A stretch of 64,000 nt of DNA from Acanthococcus lagerstroemiae (Eukaryota > Arthropoda > Insecta > Hemiptera > Eriococcidae), in contig CM063111.1 in the NCBI GenBank assembly GCA_031841125.1, positions 37,150,955 through 37,214,954 of the forward strand, in the 5' to 3' direction. Both the position numbers and the translations under genes were made by a program. The notes beneath the pieces were generated by a model. The model was not told the DNA's origin. It saw only the letters and a program-made list of their open reading frames with translations, and searched no databases. Positions 51,681 to 62,616 of this stretch are shown here, in pieces. How positions within the stretch are numbered: position 1 is the stretch's first letter; each line of letters begins with the position of its first letter.

Positions 51681-52474
51681 GGTAGGCTGGTAGGCTGCTA
51701 TAACATCACAAGGGCAGAAAATTATGATTCCATACAAGACACCAAATGGCCCCTGCTAAGCCTCTGCCCCGCCACCTATTCCGAAGTACTGCGTTAGTTA
51801 CCTTGATATTTATTGCAAAATATTGGATTTATTTTTGTCGGCCCCGGGCTCACAACATTTTGGGGATTATTGGAATGGGTTTGACTCATATGTTTTCACT
51901 TTTCGCTTCAATCCTTTTATCTGTTATGTAGTTATAGATAATAATTCAGTTTTTTAATATTTTGTTACATTCCTTTTTAGCATAAAAATTGTAAAATTAT
52001 TTCAGACACTAAATAAATTTTTTTGAATATTTCATGGAGATCCAATTATTTTCAAGTATGATTCAAGGAGCTGGAAAAGTTTTTGAATGATAGCGGTGTA
52101 GCAGATAAAACCGCTGCCAATTTTATCCCCAATGTTACTAATATTGTTCAGTGTACTGCTAAAGTTATCCAAAATAAGGATAAAATGCAGAATGTTTAGC
52201 AGGAGGAACACTACGTTTATGAAAAATACTACTAATCTTATCATCAATGCTGCTAAATTAATCCATGATACTGACAAATATATCTTTATTTCGGATAAAC
52301 GCCGGGCGAGGTTATTCAGAAATAAGCAGTACATTAGCAGTTCAAAGTGTCCATGGGGATAACTCGCTGTACTTTTCAAATGGAGGAATACTGCTAATCA
52401 GGTTAAAATATGACTAAAAATTATCCGAACCACTGACAAATTTTTCATACTTTAGCAGTGAAATGTTCATCGGG

Positions 52475-53165
52475 TCTAATAGCCGTAGTATTAGATGGTG
52501 TTTTGGTCTGCTGCGCTTACCTATCTCCGAACGAGGAGATCAAGTCTAAGATAGACAAATTACAGGAAGTAATAAAATGTCATGAAAACAACAAATACCT
52601 TCTGATAGGTGATTTTAATGTAAGATCAGCTATGTACGAAAAAATAACGCATAAAAGCACAAACAGGGGAAGGGCGGAGATTTTTGAAAATTTTCTCTTC
52701 AGTGAAAATCTGATAGTGAAAAATCCCTATGATGTTAAAACGTTTCGGAATTACAATGGTACCAGCGTAATAGATCTAATTATTGCATCCCAGTCTATGT
52801 CTAATAAAATAAAGGAGGTAAAGATCACTGATAACACGCTGACACCGCACTCCTCGGTTTCTTTTAAATGCGAACAAAAAACTGGTTGTGCAGGCCAGCC
52901 CTTCAAAGCCATAAATTATCAAAAACTTGAATCGAGCATAACGTCGACTATGTTAGAGGCATGGAGCGAAAAACTCAGGATGTGCATTAGTGGGGAGGAG
53001 TTAGAAATTGTAATTCTGGACATCTGCACGCATCTTACAAAAATAACCGAGGAAGCGGAAGTGACTAGGATGGACGAGCGCAAGGTCTGGTGGGCCCCGC
53101 AATTAGAAGTCTATAAAAAACTGATTAAAAAGCTAAAAAGGAAGGTTTACTGTCTCGGGAAAAAA
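52475..53165 (+). pseudogene. Non-LTR ORF2, endonuclease C-terminal part
   Basis: Continues the endonuclease: LLIGDFNVRSAMYEK (the GDFN block), TSVIDLIIAS (the S/T-x-IDL block) and TLTPHSSVSF (the catalytic HS block). A linker of the kind found before reverse transcriptase follows. It ends in A/T-rich sequence near 53165 without the RT palm motifs. Confidence 0.75.
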
Positions 53166-53204
53166 AGGATATATTTTTTTTTTCTCCTTGGCCTGTCTGT
53201 TTAG

Positions 53205-55867
53205 GAGGCGATAATTTTTTACATCTTTTGTCTCATTTTCTGTCTTTTGAAATGTCAACTATGCATGACATTTCTTGTAACTTTCTCCGCAAGTATGGGC
53301 GCCATCAAATTTGATTCTCTTCATGTGGGTATGGGGTTCTACTCCCTGTTCTCTTTCTGCTATATGCATACCTCTTTCAACGAATATTCTAATCAATTTA
53401 CTATTCTGCTGACAAACGCACAACACCTCTTAATTATTATCAGTTCCATCAGCCATCAAAATAACAAAAAGGCGTTCAAAATTAGAATACTTTTTAACAG
53501 ATTCAGCTAATTTTCTATAATTAATACCCAAAAAGTCCAGAAAAATAGTCGATACCTCACTGGAGATTGAGAATTTCCAATCTTATGTTGAACGGATTAA
53601 AGTTGAAGAGGGGATAATTTAATGTACCTAAATATTAACTGATTACTGTAAGTTAGGAGGGAATAATAATATTTCTCTGTTATAGGGAGAAATTTCTAAA
53701 TTTTCTTCACATGTTTGTGTGTAATTCTCTTTATTGGGGGGAGGGGTGGCGAGGGGAATTTCTCACCTGAAATATGAATACATTTAAAATATTTTACACC
53801 TGATAGGATACCTCTTTACATAATTTCAATCAATTTACAAATCCCAAGTTAATATCAATCAGCCATATCAAGTTGTATCTGAGGGAGAAGTTTCACTCCT
53901 TGTTCCCTTTCTTAGCAAAAAGGCTTGTACTTTGAAATTTTTTAGTCCATTATCGGCTATCTGTTTTACCTTTTACATACACCAGAAATACCAAAATATT
54001 CAAATTTAGAGCGTTTTACCGATTTTTTTTTGCAGAAAAAGGTAGGTATTTTAAGCTAGATTCAGCTAGTTTTCCTAAATGTTCATCTTTGATTAAATTA
54101 ATACCTACCTTTTTAGAGTATTAGCGAATAACTGTCCAATCAGACTATACATATAGCATAGTCAATCCAGTATCAGTATTCTTAGATACCTATTTTCTTT
54201 CATTAATTAATTCTCATATAAAGTATCTCGTTTGTACATTTTTCTCAGAGCCATTAGCGATCATATTCAGCTTCCTGATGATTCAGTGACTTGCAATGTT
54301 CAATCTAACAGCATAACTTCACATAATAGGAAGACAAATATCCGCATTTTAACCATTTTGACAGTTTTTTCAGCTATTTTCTACGAGTTTAGCAAATTTC
54401 AATAAAAAACGAACTACATATACCGAATGCCTTTGGGAGATGCCTTTCTCAGCTGAAGCAGCTAGTATACATCATATCTCACCTATACATTTTTCTCCAT
54501 TCATCAGTGAGTATTCTGGTCTTTTTAATGCGCAGACTCTTGAACTGAACATATGTCATTGTCGAAATAGTCGTAGATATTCCATTTAAAACGATTTTTC
54601 CAATATTGATTGCCATTTTTTGTCGAATTTAACAAATTTTTGATGAAATTAACATAGTGCTGCTGCCTTCTATTGGTACCTAATACCTTAAACTTTCTCC
54701 TAATCCTCCCTCATATTTGCTTATTTCCCTTGATTTCAATACTAATAGCCAGTTCACCCCACTGATTTACATACTATTTGTCTACTCCTTCCAAATTTTA
54801 ATCCTTTTATTAATATTATTCCGCTAAACTGCTAATTTTTTACCTATTTTTGATTAGATTAATACCTGCCTTTCCAGATTATTCGCCCATTTCCCATGTT
54901 TTCATCAGTAGATTGAACAACAGCATAAAGTAGTACTTAATTTTACCTCTGTCTTCATCTACTGCTATTTGATTATCATATAAGACCATCTGTCAAGTGT
55001 CTCAGAAGGCAATCTCCTCATCTAAAACATATCTTGTCTACTCATTTTTCCATCTAACAGCTATGGCTCTCTTCATTGATGGATGAATGGAGGGATTTTA
55101 CTCCTTGCTCTTTTCTAGCAAATGCCTATACCTTTCAAATTTCAATCAAATATTATTCCGATTAATTGTCTGTTTTACATATATCAAAAATGCTGAATAT
55201 TCAAAAATAGTGCTCTTTTAGTCAGATTCAACTGGTTTTTCTAATTTTTTTATCCATTCCACTATACCATTGCTATTTTTAACTCGAATACCTTTGGAAG
55301 ACAGTCTTCACATCTTGTCTGTGTATTTTTTCATCCATCGGCAAGTACCTCAACTTTTTAAATGTACAGGCTTATTAATGGAATCCCTGTCATTAACAAA
55401 ATACTGTGTATTCTCTCTAAAACGATTTTCTGATACAGTTTTTCAGTTTCAATTTGGTCTCAACTAATAAATGCTGAATATTCTACCTCTGGGCGCCACT
55501 ATACATAAATTTAATCATTTTTAGACCTGTAAATTAAAATTTTATCGTTTAATTGTGAACGTCAGGCTAGTAATTTTCAGCTGGGGAGTATCTTTGGAAG
55601 GCAAGCTTCATACCTGAAACATGAATAAATTTAGAATAATTTACATCTGGGATACTTCTTTACATATCTTTAAGTAGATACTCGTAATATTCCATTTTCC
55701 ATTTCTTCCTACTAAGTCTATATCTGTCCTACTATGCTCCAGGATACTAATTGGCAAAACCAGCTTGAAAACAAGCGCTCGATGCGCCTACGTAATTTGG
55801 ATAAAATACAACCGACATTTTCTTTTCCAACTGCTGCTGAGTAATAAATTCCTGCAGGGGGGTACTG
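53205..55867. repeat. AT-rich field of diverged repeats, no gene
   Basis: Phrases recur at a distance of roughly 0.6 kb or multiples: a TTTCACTCCTTGTTCCCTTT / TTTTACTCCTTGCTCTTTTC type (about 53340, 53890, 55095) and a CACCTGAAATATGAATAC / TACCTGAAACATGAATAA type (53765 and 55610). This suggests an old tandem array. No coding region is supported. Confidence 0.4.
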
Positions 55868-56482
55868 TTTCCTTATTGTTCAGGCTGAAAGGAATTTCTC
55901 CTTCTTGTTCTTCTTTACCTTTGCTATATAAGGTAGTTTAGCATAGAATTCTGTTGCTACGTTTACAATTTCATCGCGACCAAAAACGCTCTTTCTTGCT
56001 TTGTTTTTTATTTTGGGAATGATGTTTTGATCGTTTAAAATTTCACGTTTGGCTTTCTTTACCGACCCCGTTCTTTCCTGGGCAGGGTTGGTCGGGGTAG
56101 TTTGCCGTTGTTTTCCCCACGGGTTTTTGCGTTTTCCTTCTCTATGCCAAAGAGCGTGCAGCCGAAGTTCGCTTACTAGCCACGTGTTTGCACAGCGTTG
56201 AATAAGATGGCCACGACGTGCGCATACTAGTATCAGTCTTTGTAGGTCCGGTGGTAACATGCCCGCTATTGTAGTGCCCTGTTCATTCGAACTGGCAGTG
56301 GTTACAGGACGCGTTATCTTTCCATTGATACAACTGTCGCTGCGTTCGCTAGGATGTTAGGGGGGGGGGGGTGTATTCAAATAGCACTAACTTTCCGGCG
56401 TTGGCGGGTTTCGAACCCGAGATGCAAGGATTGCAAATCGGGCACGTTATACGTTAACCAGTCGGCCATACAGCGGCTATAC
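55868..56482 (-). repeat. tRNA-headed repeat joined to LINE sequence, copy 2
   Basis: On the minus strand: a tRNA-like head with A-box TGGCCGACTGG (56458-56468) and B-box GGGTTCGAAACC (56407-56418), a C-run, a ~250-base body as at the window start, then a frame with ERTGSVKKAK and GRDEIVNVATEFYAKL, typical of the region before LINE reverse transcriptase. It ends at 55868. A second copy of the body plus LINE part is at 58861-59272. Confidence 0.65.
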
Positions 56483-56599
56483 CTGCGGTTACACCTGCGT
56501 AAAATAATACTTAGCCAGTCTCAAGTCTGGACTGGAAGCCAGATGTGAGAGAATGAGCGCCAAATAATTCTTTTGATTAGTAATAATTTACATGTACTG

Positions 56600-57115
56600 C
56601 GGTACAGAGTGTTCCTCCACCTAACTCACTTTCTTTAATTCATCTTAGCCAGCTGTCTCGATGAGCCGTAAAGTGGGTCAGCTAGTCAGATATAAATGTA
56701 ATTATAAGGTACTTTTTTTTTGGGGGGGGGATACTTATGGGCGAAGAGAATAGAGGAATACTCCCCACAAGGTGGAGGGATGTTATGCGTAAAAATTTTG
56801 GCACTTTATGGACAAGAACAGCGAAAAACAGAGGTATTTGGAAATGTGTGGTGGAGGCCTATACCCGGAGATGGGTGGACAGGCGGGGTTAGCGACTGAC
56901 CAGAAGATAGATCCGTTTAATTATATAGCTAATACGCTGTAAACCGCCCCACTGTTAGGCAAAAATAAAATAAATAAGGTACTTTGAGCTTGGTTTTGGA
57001 AATTTCAAATTTTCAACTCTGTGATACTTTCTGAAGAGAGACAGTTATTATATTATATACTTGTACAGCTATTTATTTGAGTTGAATATGCAGTGACGAG
57101 TAGTGTATAGTATAA
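56600..57115. other. No gene seen
   Basis: Contains G and T homopolymer runs and a short frame near 56740-56900 resembling nothing I know. It separates the copy-2 chimera from the 3' end of the LINE. Confidence 0.35.
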
Positions 57116-57119
57116 TATC

Positions 57120-59272
57120 CTTATTTTAGTGTGCCCATTGTTGGGCATAAGCCTCTTCCACTTTTCTCCACCATCCCCTTACGCTGGCATGCCTCTCCGA
57201 CTCAATACCGTCATGTTGCTTCAATTCATCCACCCACCTTCTTTTTGGTCTCCCTACGTGCCTTTTTTGTCCTCTTAGTATCCAAACTAAAATTTGTCTT
57301 TCCCATCTGTATCCTTCCCTTCTTACAACATGCCCAGTGCAGTCAAATTTCAATTTTTTCATATGTATACCTACAATTCTTGATCCCTGAATACGTTGTA
57401 ACCCATTTGTTGGTCCGCCTGTCCTTTCTTTTTTCCCCGATCATTACCCTTTCCATTGCGATTTTGGTACTGGCAAGTTTCATGCTCTGTTCCTCTATGG
57501 TGGCCCAAGTTTGTGAGCCATGTAGCAGTAGAGGTATAGTGCAGCATTCCCAGATCTTTTTCTTTATTTTCAGAGGCATTTTACTTTTAAAGATATTTTT
57601 AAGAGACCTAAAGCTTTTCCAAGCTTGGTTTCTTCTTCCCAATGCTTAGGTTTCCCAGATTACTCCCGGGTGTAAACCGGGTGGAAGGGCTCAAAGAGGG
57701 TGTATTCAGCAGTGAGCCTGGTAGCTATCCTAAAAAACCTTTGGTAAGCCCAGGTGAAAAGGGGGAGAAAGAGGGCTTATTCCTGGTAGTCGTAGCTGAT
57801 TGGTGGAAGGACGGTGTAAACCAGGCGCTAAGTGTGCTGAAAAGGGGTGGGTTTTCCGCAGTAGTAAAAATAGTGTTTCATTAAGCTTTGGGTTTTTGCA
57901 ATTTCTTTGTCCATGTTGTCCTTAAACGAGACTATTTGACTTGAATGGGTGGTATTGTCTATTGCTATTATTTTGCTTCCATCTATTTTTTTATTTCCTG
58001 AAAGTTTTTCATATTTAGAAAGTAATACTGTTTTGCCTACAGTTATTGTTGCCCTACTTTTTTGCCTTCCTGTGCTATTTTCTTTGTCATCTCCTGTAAT
58101 TCTCTGCCGTCTTGGGACACCAAAATCATGTAATTTACAAATCTCAAATTGCTTAGCCATTCCCCATTAATTTTTATCCCCTTTCTTTCTCAGTCCATTT
58201 TCTGAAACACATCTTCTAGCTAGCTGTTGAATAGATTGGGAGAGAGGGGATTCCCCTGTTTCACTCCTCTTTCAATTTTAAATTTTCTTCCCGTTTTGTT
58301 CAAACAGATCCTCCCCGTGTTATTATTATATTATTGTTCTCTAATAATTTTTATGGCGTTTTCTGGGATTCCTCATCTACACAGAGCTCTCCACAGATTG
58401 GCTAGGTGTACAGAGTCGAATGCTTTTTGAAAATCAATGAACAGTAAAAAGAGAGGTTGATTGTGTTCCCTGCATTTTTCAGCCAGCTGCCCGATAATAA
58501 ACAACTGATCGATAGTGGAACGATTTTTCTGGAAACTTGCCTGCTCCAGTCCCTGACATGCGTCTAGTTGTGGATATAAGCGAATTTTCAAAAGTTTACT
58601 AAAAGTTTTGCCTAGGTTAGAACTCAGGCTTATCGGCCTGTAATTGTTGATGTCATATCTGTTCCCTTTTATAGTAAAATTATTTCTGAATTTTTCCATT
58701 GCTAAGGGATTGATTGTTTTTTACAGAATTGTATTAAAAATTTTTCAAACGGTGAGCCAATTCATTTGCAAAAAGCCTGAGTTTGTAGTTTTCAATTCCA
58801 CCAGGGCTTACTGCTTTCCCTGGTTTCAGTCTGCCCAGAACGGCTAGGGTTTCGAATAGTGGTTCTGTTTCCTTATTGTTCAGGCTGAAAGGAATTCTTC
58901 CTTCTTGTTCTTCTTTACTTTTGCTATAGTTTAGCATAGAATTCTGTTGCTACGTTTACAATTTCATCGCGGCCAAAAACGCTCTTTCCTGCTTTGTTTT
59001 TCATTTTGGGAATGGTGTTTTCGTCGTTAAAAATTTCACGTTTGGCTTTCTTTACCGACCCCGTTCTTTCCTCGGCAGGGTTGGTAAAGGTAGTTTGCCG
59101 TTGTTTTCCCCACGGTTTATTGTGTTAGAGTTTTCCTTCTCTATGCCAAAGAGTGTGCAGTCAAAGTTCGCGTACTAGCCACGTGTTTGCACAACGTTGA
59201 GTAAGATGGCCACGACGTGCGCATACTAGTATCAGTCTTTGTAGGCCCGGTGGTAACATGCCCTGCTATTGT
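57120..59272 (-). pseudogene. RTE-like LINE, degenerate, with SINE-derived 5' part
   Basis: Read on the minus strand from 59272: a SINE body, then FETLAVLGRLKPGKAVSPGG, NYRPISLSSNLGKTFSKLL, FQKNRSTIDQLF and FIDFQKAFDSV (reverse-transcriptase blocks 1-3). A GVKQGNPLSPNLF-type block lies near 58255. The YADD region is deleted or degenerate. The C-terminal part has KSKMPLKIKKKIWE, HGSQTWATIEEQ, TGHVVRREG and HVGRPKRRWVDELKQ. Frames are broken in several places, so it is not active. The endonuclease domain is absent. Confidence 0.7.
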
Positions 59273-59779
59273 AGTGTATGTTTTCGCTATCTCGAGAAAG
59301 GTGAGGACATTTAGCGAACATCGTCTGCGGACATATGTCCGCAAGTAGTGGGGATATAATTTGAAACCCGTGTCGTAGTAAAACGCGTGCTGCGTGATCG
59401 TGATACCTACATCTACACCATCCAGATTATTTTTTTGAATCGAGTCTCGACGTCTCGACCATAGATAATAGAGTTACATATACTGACATAGATGGGAAAC
59501 TCGATCAATTTTTCAGAATACAGTTACAGCGCTCATGTGTTGCGGCGATGAACTACTCGAGGGTGGCTCGCCTTGCGGGGCAGGAGGATTTCTGCTTATC
59601 AGTACTTAATATGAGTGTTTATTTTCTTATCAGAGAGGAAAAGACAATACAAATGAAAACTAAACTTTCATTTAAAGTTTTATTACCTACAATTACTTAT
59701 AAAATATTTCTAATTTACATGATTTTTAAATTATATACAATTTACAGTAATTACAGTTCAATGAGATGATTAAACTTTA
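59273..59779. other. No gene seen
   Basis: Unassigned sequence between the LINE chimera and the weak minus-strand candidate gene. Confidence 0.35.
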
Positions 59780-60560
59780 CGAGTAAATTATTTAACTAAC
59801 TGCTTGGTCTGGCTGACCTTCTTTTTACGACCTCTCAGGGTTTCGAATTTTTTCCGTGCCAACCGTTTGATTTCGTCGTTCACGGAGCGAGTGTCTGTAC
59901 CACGTAAAATCTTGTTCACATTGTTTACCCAAGTAAATATGTAAAACTTGACGAATATCTCTGAGAAAATGTCGAACAGGTCGTGAACTATTCGACATCT
60001 TGAACTGTAAAAATTTGAAAAACGAATAAATTTCATGAAAAAACGCACTGGTATAGGTATAGCTGAAATTTCGAGTTACTAATTAAACTGAAAACGAATC
60101 AATTTTCACGAAAAAGTATATAGGTATAGTTGAAATTTGAAAAACAACGTTAAATTTCGAGTTACTAATTAAACATTTGATACTTACATGATGATGACGA
60201 TGATGTAGTAGTCTTCAATTAGAGAAAGCAAAGACAACAATAACGCGAAATTGAACAAACACAAACGGGCGGATAAGAGCAGCAGCAGCGAGAGCTGAAC
60301 GGATAAGTGCTGCTAATATGGAAGATAATAACGGCAAAAGTAGCAAGATCTTGGCTTATTCTCGAACTGTGAAGTACTGATTTCAACATACATTCGAAGA
60401 TTCTATTACAACGATCTCGATACAAACTTTCACTTGAGAGAGTAGGAGAATTCTTCCTCAACGTCTCACAATTCAACCAATGGAGAGTATATTCCCTTCT
60501 TGAAACAGATACTACAGTTCTCATTGGCCGACTTTCGAAGGATGGGTGGTAGCCAATGAG
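59780..60560 (-). CDS. Weak candidate host gene, two exons, minus strand
   Basis: A possible spliced transcript: an exon ending near 60187 with donor CAT|GTAAGT, an intron with acceptor TTTTTACAG near 60007, and a last exon down to about 59790. Two frames are open in the last exon: one starting ATGTCG a few bases after the acceptor (57 codons), and one longer, basic frame ending KKKVSQTKQLVK. ATTGG/CCAAT boxes lie around 60525-60565 and 60615, where a promoter would be. No homology is recognised; it could equally be a non-coding RNA or chance. Confidence 0.25.
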
Positions 60561-61119
60561 CGGATTCCTGCGAAAACGACTTTCTCACGATTCAGCGAGT
60601 AGATTCGATAATTGATTGGCATTTTACCGTTAACAAAGGATATGGTTAAATCTTAAAACTTTCACCCGACTCTCGAATTTAGAGCAAACTGTTAGAAGGA
60701 TCTATTGTTACACGGCAATCCTTTTCTTCTTCGGAGAGAAAGTCGCGGGCACGATGGGAAAAAGGATTAGACAATGACTTGTTACCCGCTGTTTGCATAC
60801 AACTTGTCGTTACCCGTTGAACATTTTTCATTACCAAAACTGTTTTACGTCGGCGCAGAGCTGGCGTGAATATGCGCAAGTCCACTGAACTACTACATGT
60901 ACAAATTATACGAAAATATTATGCAGGAGTAGTGGTAAGGTCCGCGAACTAATTTTCGTAGTTGTAATACCACAGTTCTACGTATCCGTAAAACGAATGT
61001 AAATTTCATAATTTGCGCTTACGAGCGTACAGTACCCGTGAATCCCGATTCAACGCCTACACAGCTGCCACCTGCCGTGTAAAGTTAAAAGATTTGTCGT
61101 TTCTGTTTGTGTTTACAAC

Positions 61120-61700
61120 TTTTAAAAATAACGATCAGTTCGGCAGGTCGGCACGATTAACGTATAACGTTCGTCTTGTGTCATCTCTCTGAAACTACAA
61201 ATTAATTATTTGTGAATAGGTAAGTTAATCTCAGTTACATGTTATTATTGTTTGGCATTTTTCGATTTATGGTACGCGGCATATATGTTGGTAATTTTTG
61301 GTGCTCCATTGCAGAGATGGATGGTGGAAAAAATGGACCAAGAGACGAGAAGAGAAGAATTGTATTACGATCCCAGGAGTGGAAAATTTATTAAACGGAC
61401 TACTCGATCTTTACTGGTAAGTTGCTAGATCCTACCTTAAGCGATTCTCATCACCCTATTAGAAAACTTCCAAAGTTTATTTTCATGTAAAATACCGGCA
61501 CTTACATGTGTATTCGTGAGACAAGTACCAATTTGAGGACATTTGGTTATATTATAGCATAACATTCTGGAAAGGAAGGAGCAGCCGACGACGAGCAATC
61601 TTCAAGTAAAAGAAATCGATGAGGTGAGTGAAAAACAATTTACTTATGAACATGGAGGGATGAGAAGAAATCCAAGAAGATATAACGACAGCATTCCGTG
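61120..61700 (+). CDS. Weak candidate host gene, small exons, plus strand
   Basis: Possible exons: an untranslated exon ending 61219 (donor TAG|GTAAGT); 61315-61416 (acceptor CCATTGCAG, donor CTG|GTAAGT) with ATG at 61321 giving MVEKMDQETRREELYYDPRS; and 61558-61623 (acceptor ATTATAG, donor GAG|GTGAGT) adding HNILERKEQPTTSNLQVKEI. Phases agree across these exons. Later exons could not be joined in frame. No domain is recognised. Confidence 0.3.
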
Positions 61701-61749
61701 ATAACGAGGACGAACAAAACGATAATTCTATTTCCTCTTTGGTGAGCAC

Positions 61750-62376
61750 CTGTTGATATTTTCATGAACAAACACCGAGTGACAATAATGTTTCTGTATA
61801 ATTGAATTAGATATGCAGCGGTGTTGAAGCTGAGGAGGAGGAATCAAATAATACAGTGAACACAGCGGTATCGAATCACTGTTGCAGATGATCCTGTAAA
61901 CCACAAATCGCGGAAGCTATATTGTCGAAGGTGACAGACAATTGAGGTGGACAAAAGTTTCATTCCACTGTATCGCCTTCCAGACTGGTGAGTTACAGCT
62001 GAATCTAATTTTGAGTAAAGGTTACAGCGCGCAAATAGTTTTAAAAGCCCTGTTTGTATCTTACATTGAAGATTCACCTTTCAAGATATTAACATTGGAA
62101 ATTCTTCCTTCGTATGTTTGTTTCTCACTGTGCTCTGGTATACAGAGACGAAACGACTTTCAGTTGGGGGGGGGGGGGGTGGAGAAGGAAAATTTGCAGA
62201 CAAACATTTTTTACTTTAACTAAAAATAAAATTTTTTTAAATTTGCCGATTTTTTGGTTAAAATATTTTTAATTGAAAAAAAAAAATAAACAAAAAAAAT
62301 ACGAACAAATGTTCTTAGAAAATGAAAAATTCAAATGAACAGTTTCAAAATTTGCCAAATGCCAAATTATTGGAGG
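61750..62376. other. No gene seen
   Basis: Unassigned sequence. An acidic open stretch near 61820-61890 (VEAEEEESNNTVNT) could be a further exon of the plus-strand candidate gene, but no phase-compatible splice was found. Confidence 0.3.
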
Positions 62377-62616
62377 CACGGACGTACCGATAAGGGGGCA
62401 GGGGGCAACGGGAAAATTTATCATTGCAGTCAGGCGAGTTTTTTTTTTTTGCTTTGACATTTGGAAATTGAGTTGAGAGGTTGGGAAAATCCAACAAGTC
62501 AAAAGGTTTTTCTTCTTTTGCATTCATACTTGGGAATTTTGAGTTGAGTCAGTTGGGACTTTCACAATTTCTACCCCCCCCCCCTCCATCAAGAAAAACT
62601 CTTCGGTACGTCCCTG
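62377..62616. mobile_element. hAT-type MITE remnant
   Basis: Left end CACGGACGTACCGA and right end TTCGGTACGTCCCTG. The interior (TTGGGAATTTTGAGTTGAGT) matches the MITE at 17119-17342 in inverse orientation. No target duplication remains. Confidence 0.55.

Larger units (their letters stand above)
48323..52474. mobile_element. Element B: unclassified DNA transposon in a LINE endonuclease
   Basis: 4152 bp, left end CCCGATGAACATTTT, right end AAATGTTCATCGGG, flanked by TC on both sides (48321-48322 and 52475-52476). The termini match element A. Subterminal words TACTGCTAA/TTAGCAGTA recur many times, densest at 52120-52474. Two candidate exons (48903-49019 and 50615-50728) are both in phase 0. 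It contains a hAT-type MITE and a pyrimidine-rich minisatellite. The host endonuclease frame is continuous when one TC is removed, so both ends are exact. Confidence 0.88.
46690..53170 (+). mobile_element. Non-LTR retrotransposon (Jockey/R1-type layout), 3'-truncated and split by element B
   Basis: A short leader, ORF1 with zinc knuckles, and ORF2 beginning with an apurinic endonuclease domain make up the visible element. Element B interrupts the endonuclease at 48322. After the endonuclease and a short linker the sequence is lost near 53165 in A/T-rich DNA, so reverse transcriptase is absent. Confidence 0.75.

Noticed and set aside
50983..51797. Plus- and minus-strand ORFs in element B's pyrimidine-rich region
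   Set aside because: Products of the CACCATG minisatellite, with repeated low-complexity translation and no domain.
52032..52379. Hydrophobic minus-strand ORF near the right end of element B
   Set aside because: It lies across the subterminal TACTGCTAA repeats and its composition follows them.
56395..56482. A tRNA gene on the minus strand
   Set aside because: A- and B-boxes are present but the acceptor arm does not pair, and the same head recurs at the window start followed by a shared body, so it is a tRNA-derived repeat.
57131..58847. Plus-strand ORFs opposite the LINE
   Set aside because: Antisense shadows of reverse-transcriptase sequence recognisable on the minus strand.
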